A DNA stretch of 16,083 nt from contig JANBQS010000520.1 in assembly GCA_027577415.1 (NCBI GenBank), forward strand, positions 1-16,083. Reading direction: 5' to 3'. The translations under genes were made by a program, and so were the position numbers. How positions within the stretch are numbered: the stretch's first letter is position 1; each line of letters begins with the position of its first letter. A model generated the notes under the pieces. It saw nothing but the letters and a program-made list of their open reading frames with translations. It ran no database searches and was not told the DNA's origin. Origin of the DNA: Coemansia sp. RSA 922. Its lineage: Eukaryota > Kickxellomycota > Kickxellomycetes > Kickxellales > Kickxellaceae. Positions 7,746-15,889 of the stretch are shown one piece after another.

Positions 7746-8858
7746 ATGAAGGGCGGCAAAAAGGGTGGTGAAGGTGCTGGTGGCGGTGCGAGCCACGGAA
7801 AGGTGCCACGCCACCACGCCAAGCACAGATATGAGCGACCAGCGCCCGGAGGACGCTCAGCGCTACGGTACGTGGACGCCGAATATGAACCTACAGGCAC
7901 CGGAGAGGACGGTGGCGAAGCCGACGACGAGGGCACAAAGAGCTGTATCACAGTTCCTCTAGGCATGTGGGACTTTGATCACTGCGACCCAAAGCGCTGC
8001 TCGGGAAGAAAACTGGCACGCATGGGTCTTGTAAAGGAGTTCCGCCTTGGCCAAGTGTTCAAGGGCGTGGTAATGAGTCCCGAGGGAAAGCAAGTGGTAT
8101 CTCGAGCTGACCTACCGATAATGCAGCAGTTTGGCGCGGCAATGATTGACTGCTCTTGGGCGAGAATAGACGAAGTACCGTTTAACCGTATCAAGGCTCA
8201 CCACAACCGACTGTTGCCCTACCTGGTAGCGGCAAACCCAGTCAATTACGGCAAACCTTGGCGTCTCAATTGCGTTGAAGCCCTGGCAGCCGCCTTTTAT
8301 GTTGTTGGCTGGGACGAGATTGGTGATGAGCTCATGGGCAAGTTCAAATGGGGCCATGGATTCAAGGAGCTCAACGCACCGCTGTTGAAAAAGTACGCTG
8401 CGTGCGAGAATAACACGGAGGTTCTTGAGGTTCAAAACGAGTGGATGGCAAATATCGATAGAGAAAACTTGCTTCGCGAAGAGTCCAAGTTTAGGGATTA
8501 TGCCGATATGACTGCGGATCTTGGTGGCAGTGGTAGTGAGTCGGATAGCGACTCAGAGGCAAGAATGCCTTCCAATCCGAACCACTCTTCATCTAGTGCG
8601 TGGGTGCGCAATCGCTCATCGGAGCATGGTGACAAGGGCAGCGACATTGGTAGCTCAGACGATGCGAGACAGCATAGCGACGACAGTGAAGATGAGGGCA
8701 GCGACGACGACGAGATCAGTGAGCGAGCCATGGCCAAGCTGGTACGGCAAGGCCTGTACCACGCCGTTACCGATCGCCTGGGCAATGTCACTTATGTAAA
8801 GACTGAGGAGTCCTCAGCCAATGACTTGGCCGACGACCTGGCAGCAGCCACGCTATAG
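7746..8858 (+). CDS. TSR3: TSR3, 18S rRNA aminocarboxypropyltransferase
   Basis: Tsr3 transfers the 3-amino-3-carboxypropyl group of S-adenosylmethionine to the hypermodified pseudouridine (m1acp3-psi) of 18S rRNA, a late cytoplasmic step of small-subunit maturation. From the ATG at 7746 it has 370 residues: Gly/Lys-rich N-terminus (1-40); conserved DFDHCDPKRCSGRKL (76-90); IDCSWAR (134-140); VPFNRIKAHHNRLLPYLVAA (144-163); NPVNYGKPWRLNCVEALAAA (164-183), the core of the SPOUT-like fold. The tail from about 260 is Ser/Asp/Glu-rich, as in other fungal Tsr3. The frame stays open upstream to an ATG at 7608, adding 46 hydrophobic/Lys residues that resemble no Tsr3 N-terminus; the MKGGKKGG start is preferred. 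Neither ATG has a purine at -3. The stop is 58 bp from the convergent neighbour's stop. Confidence 0.95.
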   Translation: MKGGKKGGEGAGGGASHGKVPRHHAKHRYERPAPGGRSALRYVDAEYEPTGTGEDGGEADDEGTKSCITVPLGMWDFDHCDPKRCSGRKLARMGLVKEFRLGQVFKGVVMSPEGKQVVSRADLPIMQQFGAAMIDCSWARIDEVPFNRIKAHHNRLLPYLVAANPVNYGKPWRLNCVEALAAAFYVVGWDEIGDELMGKFKWGHGFKELNAPLLKKYAACENNTEVLEVQNEWMANIDRENLLREESKFRDYADMTADLGGSGSESDSDSEARMPSNPNHSSSSAWVRNRSSEHGDKGSDIGSSDDARQHSDDSEDEGSDDDEISERAMAKLVRQGLYHAVTDRLGNVTYVKTEESSANDLADDLAAATL

Positions 8859-8916
8859 ATGTGCAACCATGTTGAGATTTATCATATAGATACTGAATAT
8901 CACACTACTACTATTT

Positions 8917-9876
8917 TTAACTGGCTGCTGGTTGCTTGTTAGCCGTAGAAAAGGCGAGCATCTGCTGTAGCGTAGCCTCGTACTGCTGGTCAGTCAGTGG
9001 CGTGAACATGATAGGGCAGTCCTGGGGCTGCGCCTTGTACAGACAGTCAGGCATCCTAGACTTCATCGAATCGATTCTCGCGTGTTCCTGGAACTGCAAC
9101 AGATCGTTCTTAAACTTCATATACGCGCCAATATTATAGCAATCCCTTGGCTGCAGCTGCTTCAGCACGCGATTTTTGAACGCGTTCTTCAGGTAATGCA
9201 GCGCATGGAAGATGTAATCGCTGTAGGGCGTCCACTGGGGGAACTGCTGCTCCAAAGCGAATCTCCCGTCTTCCAAGCGAACAAGCGGGTGGGCCACTGA
9301 GGTGGAGAGCGAGATAATGGGGTGAGTTTTAGGATACTCTCGCGGAATATCAATACGGAACCTGATAACTGCGTCTCGCCAGTAGCCGCGCTTAACAAAC
9401 ATGACGCCATGCCACACATTTATCGAAGTCAGTGAGGGCATAATGTAAACGCCACGCGGGTTGTGACCCAGGGAACTAAGCCCCATGAGCTCAATCCGTA
9501 ACTCACACCGCCGCATATGGTCAGAGTAAAACCGGCCAGAGGTACTTATCGCCAGTGGCACCACTGGGCCTCGCAAATCGTCCTCGGATATATGTGTCTC
9601 CGTGTCCACGTCCATGTCATCGACTTGCGGTGGCTTCTTGGTCGGAGTCTGTAGTGTGGCGCTGGTCAGTCTACGGTCCATACTTCCATTGCTCTTGGGC
9701 GATATGTGGGTATCGGCTCCGCTGGTGTAGGCGGCGAAAAATAGATCTTTTAGGCGTTGTGATGGTGACTTTGAGCTGGATAGTGGCGCGAACCGTGATT
9801 CAGTGCCCTCCCGGCCCTTGAACCGCGGAGCGGCTGCGCGTGTTGGTGTCTCAAACATGGAACTCGGATTGCTCAT
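8917..9876 (-). CDS. AKTIP/FTS-like ubiquitin-conjugating enzyme variant (inactive E2)
   Basis: This is a 319-residue protein. Residues 1-110 are low-complexity and probably disordered (Ser/Pro/Thr-rich, acidic near 86-100). Residues about 116-238 form a UBC-like fold: LRIEL, INVWHGVMFVKRGYWRDAVI, FRIDIPREYP (the E2 Y-P-x-x-x-P region), AHPLV, QWTPYSDYIFHALHYLKNAF. The position after HPLV that should hold the active-site cysteine has none, so this is a UEV, not an active E2. The overall pattern is closest to AKTIP/FTS, which in animals joins Hook proteins in endosomal transport; the fungal role is unknown. A helical C-terminus follows (240-319). The open frame extends upstream to a GTG at 9966, but the first ATG at 9876 has A at -3 and is preferred. 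It shares a divergent promoter with GPI13. Confidence 0.78.
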   Translation of the reverse strand: MSNPSSMFETPTRAAAPRFKGREGTESRFAPLSSSKSPSQRLKDLFFAAYTSGADTHISPKSNGSMDRRLTSATLQTPTKKPPQVDDMDVDTETHISEDDLRGPVVPLAISTSGRFYSDHMRRCELRIELMGLSSLGHNPRGVYIMPSLTSINVWHGVMFVKRGYWRDAVIRFRIDIPREYPKTHPIISLSTSVAHPLVRLEDGRFALEQQFPQWTPYSDYIFHALHYLKNAFKNRVLKQLQPRDCYNIGAYMKFKNDLLQFQEHARIDSMKSRMPDCLYKAQPQDCPIMFTPLTDQQYEATLQQMLAFSTANKQPAAS

Positions 9877-10220
9877 AATTTGAATAGTGTAAATTGATAG
9901 ACAAGAATAATAAAGCAAGAAAATGAAAGAAAAGTGAAAGCAGGAGAGTGAAGAGGGCCCAGCCACAGGTTTGGTTCAATTGAAGATCCGTAACCTCGTA
10001 CAATGCTCAGCCAATAGTTGTATTGTGGCACTCGACGTCTTGCACCAATAAATGTAAACATGCCCCAAAACGTAAACAGAAATCGCACTTGCATAGGGGG
10101 ATTTCTTAATCGAGCTGTCGGCTCGTGTGTGTTCTAAGCACCGCCTCATTGTCATCCTTTTTGTCTTTATTATTTTTATTTTATTTTTTCAATTCGCATT
10201 GACGATTGGCGAATAAAAAA
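9877..10220. promoter_or_regulatory. Divergent promoter, AKTIP-like / GPI13
   Basis: This 344-bp region lies between two ATGs pointing apart. It has two CCAAT boxes on the + strand (10011-10015 and 10045-10049). It also has two forkhead-type sites, TGTAAACA at 10053-10060 and CGTAAACA at 10071-10078, whose starts are 18 bp apart. A T-rich tract near 10160-10190 precedes the GPI13 ATG. The motifs are seen in the sequence; their function is inferred. No RNA gene is visible. Confidence 0.5.
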
Positions 10221-13200
10221 ATGGTTAGGGCTGTTGCTGCACTGCCCGTAAGGGGGCTTTGGACGTTATCAACAGTTCTAGTATTGGCTAGCATAGCTGG
10301 GTTCTGGCTATTCTCCCGAGGGTTCCTACTTACGCGCATGGTACTCCCACAGGACTCGCTGTCGTCAGCACTGCCTTTCGCAAACGGCTCTGCCAACGAA
10401 CCTGCCAACGAATGGTACCCAGCAAAATTTGAGCGAGCGATCATCCTCGTAGTCGACGCCATGCGCATAGACTTTGCCACATGGAGCGACGAACTAAACA
10501 CCACTTTCAGCGCATCCTCGCAGTCTCCATTGGGACATCGACTAATGCCATACCACAACCGGCTGCCAATTATCAACACACTCAATACCGAGTATCCCGA
10601 GAAGACCATGCTGTACAGGTTCCGCGCCGATCCACCAACCACTACGCTGCAGCGACTCAAGGGACTGACGACAGGCCAGCTGCCAACGTTTATCGATGCT
10701 GGAAGTAATTTTGCTGGCAGCGCTATTGACGAAGACAACTGGCTTCAGGCATTGCGTCGACCGAGTACTGGACCCAATGGAAAGCGTCCTCGTAATCTGG
10801 TATTCCTAGGCGACGACACATGGTCCAGCTTATTCCCCCATGAGCTCAGCGACACTCAGGCGATGGAGCAAAACGAGACACTGTGGAATGAGGGTTCTCG
10901 AGGGTGGGCACGAGTACGTCCGTTTCCGAGCCTGAATGTCTGGGACTTGGATACCGTGGACGATGGCGTGTTCAGCCGTCTGCCCTTTTTCCTGCTTCCA
11001 TCTGAATCCTCTGAGAAAGATATGACCCCACAGGCGGCAGCCGACGTTCGTTCCAAGCGCAGCAAATGGCGCCAGCTCGTTCGACAGCAGGAAATGTTGG
11101 CCCATCCAGATTTTGGCGTATCCTCGCAATCAAACACATCGAATAGCGGCATGGCTAGTGCCGTCGTAGGTCTCGAGCAATTGCACAATGACTGGGACGT
11201 CATTATAGCCCACGGCTTAGGCGTAGACCACTGCGGCCACCGGTATGGACCTGACCACCCGGCAATCAGCTCAAAGCTCGCGCAAACGAACCAAGCGATA
11301 GAGCTCATCGTTGATGCTGTTGACCGCTCGGACAAAGCCACTGCGCTCTACGTGTTTGGCGACCACGGAATGGACCCCAAGGGCGACCACGGCGGCGACA
11401 GTCCGCGCGAGGTCGATGCTGCGCTATGGATCTACTCGAACAAAGCGTGGAACACCAAGGAAGGCAAAGAACGCTCGTCGCGTGTACTGGAGCAGGCCTC
11501 GGCACTGGTCAAGAATCTGGCTCTGGGTGTTGCGCTTGACGACGACCTGAAGAGCGGGTGGTGGCTAAACACGCACCTCAGCGACGATTACCAGAAACTT
11601 TTAGAGCCAAGTGAACTACGCAGTATCCCGCAGATCGACCTAGTATCCAGTCTGTCGCTGACTTTGGGGCTTCCCATCCCATTCAACAACCTTGGCGCGG
11701 TTATACCCGAGATGTTTGCCTCCGACACTGATGGGGAATGGGGACTGCTTCGTGCTCTGAGACTCAATGCCGCTCAGACTATGCGGTACTTGGACACATA
11801 TGTCGAAAGCTCCAGATCGCATGGCTTTTCGGACGACGCTCTGAGTGCCTGGAAGCTTATGTACCAACGTGCAGAGACCAGTTACCAGGAGCTAATGGCT
11901 CTTGTGGCTAATAACCCAAAGGCGAGGCAACAGTCGCATGTCATGCTGGTCGAGGAGAGAGTCGCCGCAGAGTACTATGCGTTTATGCGAGTGGTACTTG
12001 GCACGTTGCGTCAGATGTGGGCCCAGTTTGATCCAGCACTTATTATTGCCGGACTCGTTGTCCTTGTTCTGACCACTGTGGCACTGGTCGCCGTGTATGT
12101 GCGCTCGCGTCACATGTCGTTGGAGACTATGGTCGCTCGTATGTGGAAGCAATGCGCTACTGGTGGGTTTATCGGAGTCGTTATCGGCAGAGCTCTTAGT
12201 ATTGTGCTTGTCTCGCAGTCCATCTCGCACATCTCGTTGCTCGAAGCCTCTGCTGCTGGGCTCGCTATCGGAATAATGGCTACATCCTGCACTTTGCTTT
12301 TCTTTGCTACCAGCGATGACGAGCCATCGATTTCTCGCGCTGGGAGTTTGTGCGCTCGACTGTGTAGTCCAGCAGCCCTACTGAACACTATTGCCTGTGT
12401 CATAGCGATAATGCACGGTCTGGCGTTTACTTCAAACAGCTTCACGTTCAACGAAGACGGTATCGTACTACACCTAGCCCAAACACTGACTCTGGCCTTG
12501 GTCGGTGCTGCGCTTTACTCGCTTATGCCGTCGAGCCCCAGCAAGCAGAGGGCAGCTGGTTTGCGTGCCCTCCTGTGTGGGTCGTTACTCCTGGTCCTCA
12601 ACCGCGTAGCCTCTTACTCTACCGTGTGTCGTGAAGAGCAGCTCCCTGGATGTACGCCAACGTTCTATGGTCTGCCCTCGGCATCCATCAGCGGCGTGCC
12701 GTTGGCTGTGGCCAATTTGACAATGGTCTGGTTGGTTCCGTTTGTCGTGCTGCGCGTTTTAAAGAGATCGCAGAGCCACAGGGCAATGATCGCCAAGCTG
12801 TGGATCAGTATTGGTATGCGCATCAGTATGGGCATGTCTGCTGTGTACTGGCTCCTGGACTCGATCGACGGCCACTACTCATCTAGTGTAATGGCTTCTG
12901 GTGCAAAGTCTGACTGGAGTGACTTGCGTATCGTGTTGGCTCGAATGGCTGTTGGCATCGCTTTGGGCGGTGGATTCGCTGCATGGTATTCCAGCCCATT
13001 CTGCCTCGACGTAGTTGTATCCACGCCATCCGCAGGACCTGCGACCAGATCCTCAGTCAAGGTACAGACCAGCTCGCCGCAGCACATGGCGGTCGTCTTG
13101 GGCTATGGCAATGCATTTGGCGCCGCATACCTGGTCTTTGTAACAGTTATGTTCTGTGTCCTGTACCTGGTCCAGCAACCAATGGGCGGGATCATGATCT

Positions 13201-13811
13201 CCCTGCTCTTTATCAAACTCCTCCTCTGCATTGAAACCTTTGACTCTCTACGTGACGCCCTTGCCGCCACCTCACTCTTACCCGCACAGACCTTCTTGAT
13301 GGCAATACTCGCCTACTTGGATTATTTCTCTACTGGCCACCAATTCACACTGGTGTCGATCCAGTGGAGCACCGCCTTTATCGGCATCCGCGAGATGCAA
13401 CTGGTGATATGTGGTGTTATTGTGGCGCTTAATACCTTGGGCTCGTTCATCTTAGCTTCGGCATGTGTCCCATTGGCTGTCCTCTGGAATGAGTCACTGG
13501 GGTCGAGGGTTCTGAAGCTGGCACCGGAGAGCTTTGTTGCTAGACTGGCTGGTGCTGCTACATTATATGCGGGATACCATGCGGTGGTCGCCACTAGTAG
13601 TGCTGTGAACGCGGCGGTGTTTAGGAGGCATCTGATGGTTTGGAAAATCTTTGCGCCGAGGTTCATGTTTGCCGTACCAGTATTTTTAGTCTCTATCACT
13701 GTGGTGCTGTTGTTGGCTACGGGATTTGCGGCTATGCGTGTGCTTCACTTGGGAATCAATGTCGGTAATGCTCGTGGACTGCCTGTGCCAAGGGATGGAA
13801 GCCGAATTTAA
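10221..13811 (+). CDS. GPI13: GPI ethanolamine phosphate transferase 3 (GPI13/PIG-O)
   Basis: This ER membrane enzyme adds ethanolamine phosphate to the third mannose of the GPI precursor, the group through which proteins are attached. It has 1196 residues from the ATG at 10221 (A at -3, G at +4; an upstream in-frame TTG at 10206 is unlikely). There is an N-terminal signal-anchor helix at about 14-36. A lumenal alkaline-phosphatase-type domain follows: VVDAMRIDFA (77-86, metal Asp), DPPTTTLQRLKGLTTG (137-152, with the nucleophile Thr), FLGDDTW (195-201), HGLGVDHCGHRYGPDHP (331-347), FGDHGM (379-384), GDHGGDS (388-394). From about residue 600 come around 14 hydrophobic segments. Near residue 1038 is STGHQFTLVSIQW, typical of this family's C-terminus. 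The DHCGH-type motif and the ADPPTTT segment fit PIG-O better than PIG-N (GPI ethanolamine phosphate transferase 1) or PIG-G (transferase 2). The gene is uninterrupted. Confidence 0.95.
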   Translation: MVRAVAALPVRGLWTLSTVLVLASIAGFWLFSRGFLLTRMVLPQDSLSSALPFANGSANEPANEWYPAKFERAIILVVDAMRIDFATWSDELNTTFSASSQSPLGHRLMPYHNRLPIINTLNTEYPEKTMLYRFRADPPTTTLQRLKGLTTGQLPTFIDAGSNFAGSAIDEDNWLQALRRPSTGPNGKRPRNLVFLGDDTWSSLFPHELSDTQAMEQNETLWNEGSRGWARVRPFPSLNVWDLDTVDDGVFSRLPFFLLPSESSEKDMTPQAAADVRSKRSKWRQLVRQQEMLAHPDFGVSSQSNTSNSGMASAVVGLEQLHNDWDVIIAHGLGVDHCGHRYGPDHPAISSKLAQTNQAIELIVDAVDRSDKATALYVFGDHGMDPKGDHGGDSPREVDAALWIYSNKAWNTKEGKERSSRVLEQASALVKNLALGVALDDDLKSGWWLNTHLSDDYQKLLEPSELRSIPQIDLVSSLSLTLGLPIPFNNLGAVIPEMFASDTDGEWGLLRALRLNAAQTMRYLDTYVESSRSHGFSDDALSAWKLMYQRAETSYQELMALVANNPKARQQSHVMLVEERVAAEYYAFMRVVLGTLRQMWAQFDPALIIAGLVVLVLTTVALVAVYVRSRHMSLETMVARMWKQCATGGFIGVVIGRALSIVLVSQSISHISLLEASAAGLAIGIMATSCTLLFFATSDDEPSISRAGSLCARLCSPAALLNTIACVIAIMHGLAFTSNSFTFNEDGIVLHLAQTLTLALVGAALYSLMPSSPSKQRAAGLRALLCGSLLLVLNRVASYSTVCREEQLPGCTPTFYGLPSASISGVPLAVANLTMVWLVPFVVLRVLKRSQSHRAMIAKLWISIGMRISMGMSAVYWLLDSIDGHYSSSVMASGAKSDWSDLRIVLARMAVGIALGGGFAAWYSSPFCLDVVVSTPSAGPATRSSVKVQTSSPQHMAVVLGYGNAFGAAYLVFVTVMFCVLYLVQQPMGGIMISLLFIKLLLCIETFDSLRDALAATSLLPAQTFLMAILAYLDYFSTGHQFTLVSIQWSTAFIGIREMQLVICGVIVALNTLGSFILASACVPLAVLWNESLGSRVLKLAPESFVARLAGAATLYAGYHAVVATSSAVNAAVFRRHLMVWKIFAPRFMFAVPVFLVSITVVLLLATGFAAMRVLHLGINVGNARGLPVPRDGSRI

Positions 13812-13834
13812 TGTGTTGTAGTTATTTAGTGCAA

Positions 13835-13840
13835 ATTAAA
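13835..13840 (+). terminator. Possible poly(A) signal of GPI13
   Basis: ATTAAA, a common variant of AATAAA, lies 24 bases past the GPI13 stop codon. Its use is inferred. Confidence 0.35.
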
Positions 13841-13957
13841 CATCTTCAAAGTGCATATGTATATTCAGTGACGAGTGCAAGGATAGTGAGGCTAGTTTTT
13901 TTTCCTTGACAATTGTCTGCCATAGCTAAAGTGATGGCTACATATATTAGTAATTAA

Positions 13958-13963
13958 TTTATT
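13958..13963 (-). terminator. Possible poly(A) signal of the left paralogue
   Basis: TTTATT on the + strand reads AATAAA on the minus strand, 31 bases past the stop codon of the gene at 13994-14479. The 182-bp gap to GPI13 thus holds 3' signals of two converging genes and nothing else I can see. Confidence 0.4.
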
Positions 13964-13993
13964 CATTACTGGTAGTTCCAAAAAAACCTATTT

Positions 13994-14479
13994 CTAGAGC
14001 TGTGCGTCAACAGATGTATTGTTAGGTGCCTGAGCACAGGGAATGTCTTCATTGTGCTTTGTCTTGAACAGGTTAGGAGAGTTGTTGTAAATATTGGTAT
14101 ACGTTTTCAAATATAATGAGTTCCATTTCGAATTAAACTTATCGTCAAGCTCATCCTCTTGAATGCGCCAGTAGTAAAATGCTCCTATCATCTGGGTAAA
14201 CAGCTCATTATAATGAGAAAGAGTATGGCCCTTACTCGTAACTCCGCCCGAGTTTGCCATCCACTCGACATAGTTGTCTAGACCAGATTCGGTGACTCTG
14301 TCATCACCTTTACAGTGCTCGTTGCAGTAGTGGATCCATAGGGCAATACGCGTGGAAAAGTCTTCTTTCAAACTTTCAGATTTAAACGTACAGTTCTTGA
14401 GCACATCCCTGGCCTTTTCAAGTTCACTGTCCGTGTACAGCACTGTTGCAGTTGAAGCGGGTGTTTCGTCTTGGCTCAT
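13994..14479 (-). CDS. Unrecognised small protein, left paralogue of a tandem pair
   Basis: This is a 161-residue soluble protein with no signal peptide or membrane segment; I do not recognise the family. It starts MSQDETPAS, then LYTDSELEKARDVLKNCT (14-31), nearly identical to the gene at 15147-15695. A second shared core, IALWIHYCN-x-HC (45-56), is followed by a helix-rich stretch with DNYVEWM, GHTLSHYNELFTQMIGAFYYWRIQEDE, and a charged tail. The pattern (W-x-x-YC, then a short helix ending EWM, then a TL...YW segment) faintly resembles the SAM-like core-binding domain of tyrosine recombinases such as Cryptons, but no catalytic domain follows. The start context ACCATGA is good. Because a paralogue keeps the frame, a real gene is likely. 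Codon third positions look more AT-rich than in the neighbours. Confidence 0.75.
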   Translation of the reverse strand: MSQDETPASTATVLYTDSELEKARDVLKNCTFKSESLKEDFSTRIALWIHYCNEHCKGDDRVTESGLDNYVEWMANSGGVTSKGHTLSHYNELFTQMIGAFYYWRIQEDELDDKFNSKWNSLYLKTYTNIYNNSPNLFKTKHNEDIPCAQAPNNTSVDAQL

Positions 14480-15146
14480 GGTAAACTTGGATTGCTTTAG
14501 TAAAGATGTATGCTGAGTATAATGCCGTCAAAGACCGTGTGCAAAATAGGGCAAAAAATATTTATTTATTTGGAAGAACAAATGTCTAGAGAAGCAAAAG
14601 AGAGAGGAGGAGCACGAAAGCGGCAGCACAAGAAAAAAGTGAAAGTAGCAAAATCCATAAAAGCATTTTTTTCCATTGTAGCGTACGTCATGTCCAGTAA
14701 AGACCCCTTTTGGTCGACGCACAAAGGGGCTTTGTTTGTCCTTCTTTGCCACAATGGCCATTTGTAGCACATCCACTTTGAAGCACTTTTTTTCCTTTCA
14801 CCATTAAGCACATGTAATTGAACAAGTAAATGTCATTCTATCCATGGTGAACACTACCTAAAAGCTCCATAAAATACTTGCCAAGTAGCGCACAAGCATA
14901 TTAATTTCCTTGTCTGAAACACAGGGGGACAACTGAAGCCGGGGAGTGTATGTTTTGCATATGCTGCAAATATAAAACGCTGAACATGCAAGCAGAAGAG
15001 AAAGAGAGCAGATGGTAATATGCCACCGGACATTAACCATTTTCTCTAACACTTGCTTCTTCTAACACAGTCCCTTCCAACTTGGCTCTTGTACCCTCCC
15101 TACCGCATGTTGCACTGTATGACGGCCTATTCCCTTCTTGATACAG
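14480..15146. other. Intergenic region between the two paralogues
   Basis: These 667 bp hold the promoter region of the left paralogue (14480-14772), which is part of the duplicated unit, and about 370 bp (14773-15146) without similarity to the second unit apart from a short AGCACTTTTTTT-like run near 14783. I find no further coding sequence, tRNA or terminal inverted repeats here. Confidence 0.5.
14661..14772 (-). promoter_or_regulatory. Conserved upstream block of the left paralogue, with TGACGTAC
   Basis: Read on the + strand, TTCCATTGTNGCGTACGTCATGTC (shown here as TTCCATTGT, one variable base, then GCGTACGTCATGTC) at 14671-14694 recurs at 15903-15926 with one difference. On the gene's strand it holds TGACGTAC (14683-14690), an ATF/CREB-type bZIP half site, 211 bp before the ATG. 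A second shared stretch around GGACAAAC...GGCCAT lies at 14734-14761. Conservation between copies suggests control elements; which factor binds is inferred. Confidence 0.5.
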
Positions 15147-15695
15147 TTATATGATATTATTAAATTGGTTTTTAGAACCTCGAGGGGGATAAAGCAGGTT
15201 TAAAGCAGCAGAGGGAAACAGCAACGGCTCATCACGAGGTTTCTGCACACGGTCAACGGGTTTGCTTTGCTGAGATTGAAATAGGTGAAGATAGTGGTCG
15301 ACAATAGTACACCACCATGTTATATATGGTTTAATCCCATGTGAATTAGAAGCACTGGTAATGTCATTCTTTTGAATATGCCAATAGAACTGCATATCAT
15401 GCAGTTGACTAGACAATACCTGTTGAATAGTATATCCACCTTGGCAAACTCTCTCAGCAATGTCCGGGCTCACCATCCACTCAAATAGATCACCTAGACG
15501 AGTGTCAGTAATTGTGTCTTCACCACCGCAGTGCTTGTTGCAGTAGTGGATCCATAGGGCAATACTCAAGGAAAGTCTTTCCTGAACATTAGAAGATAAA
15601 TGCGTACAGTTCTTGAGTACATCCCTGGCCTTTTCAAGTTCACTGTCTGTGTACAACACTGCTGTGCTTGAAGCGGGGGTTTCGTCTTGGCTCAT
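15147..15695 (-). CDS. Unrecognised small protein, right paralogue of a tandem pair
   Basis: This is a 182-residue paralogue of the gene at 13994-14479. Shared parts are MSQDETPAS, LYTDSELEKARDVLKNCT (14-31) and IALWIHYCN-x-HC-x-G (45-58), then EWM and an FYW-x-IQ segment. Between these blocks the residues differ heavily, and the C-terminus (from about 120) is unrelated to that of the other copy: it is longer and ends with basic and aromatic residues, PPRGSKNQ and FNNII. No signal peptide or clear membrane helix is seen. The start context ACCATGA and upstream leader match the other copy. The function is unknown; a DNA-binding, recombinase-derived fold is only a guess. The intact frame after such divergence speaks for a working gene. 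Confidence 0.75.
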   Translation of the reverse strand: MSQDETPASSTAVLYTDSELEKARDVLKNCTHLSSNVQERLSLSIALWIHYCNKHCGGEDTITDTRLGDLFEWMVSPDIAERVCQGGYTIQQVLSSQLHDMQFYWHIQKNDITSASNSHGIKPYITWWCTIVDHYLHLFQSQQSKPVDRVQKPRDEPLLFPSAALNLLYPPRGSKNQFNNII

Positions 15696-15889
15696 GGTAA
15701 ACTTGTTGGACTGCTTTAGTAATGATGTATGCTAAATATAATGATGTCAGAGACAGTATACGAGAAAGCAAAAAATTATTATTTAAGAGAATAATACCAA
15801 GAAAGAAAGGTGGAGGGGGGAAAGAAGTAGCACCAGGAAAAAGAGACCAACGAGGATATGCAAAAAAAGTCCATAGAAGCATTTCCCTT

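Larger units (their letters stand above)
13994..14772 (-). repeat. Direct repeat unit 1 (gene plus upstream block)
   Basis: This unit contains a gene and its upstream DNA and matches the unit at 15147-16006 in the same orientation. The start codons are 1216 bp apart and the upstream blocks 1232 bp apart, so small indels have accumulated. Similarity is strongest in the first roughly 94 coding bases, the IALWIHYC core and the block 14661-14772. It fades through the 3' half of the gene. The sequences beyond the stop codons are unrelated. Confidence 0.8.

Noticed and set aside
9877..9966. Thirty-codon hydrophobic N-terminal extension of the AKTIP-like protein
   Set aside because: It would start with GTG and looks like a signal peptide only because the 5' UTR is AT-rich. 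The first ATG at 9876 has a good context.
9970..9990. GGTTCAAT...GATCC as a tRNA B box
   Set aside because: The match is partial, no A box or cloverleaf can be drawn around it, and it lies in the AKTIP-like/GPI13 promoter.
10206..10220. TTG start for GPI13
   Set aside because: The ATG at 10221 has an optimal context and leaves the usual short lead before the signal-anchor helix.
10181..10738. A 185-codon open frame on the - strand
   Set aside because: It lies over the conserved start of GPI13, which has clear catalytic motifs; the antisense reading has no recognisable features.
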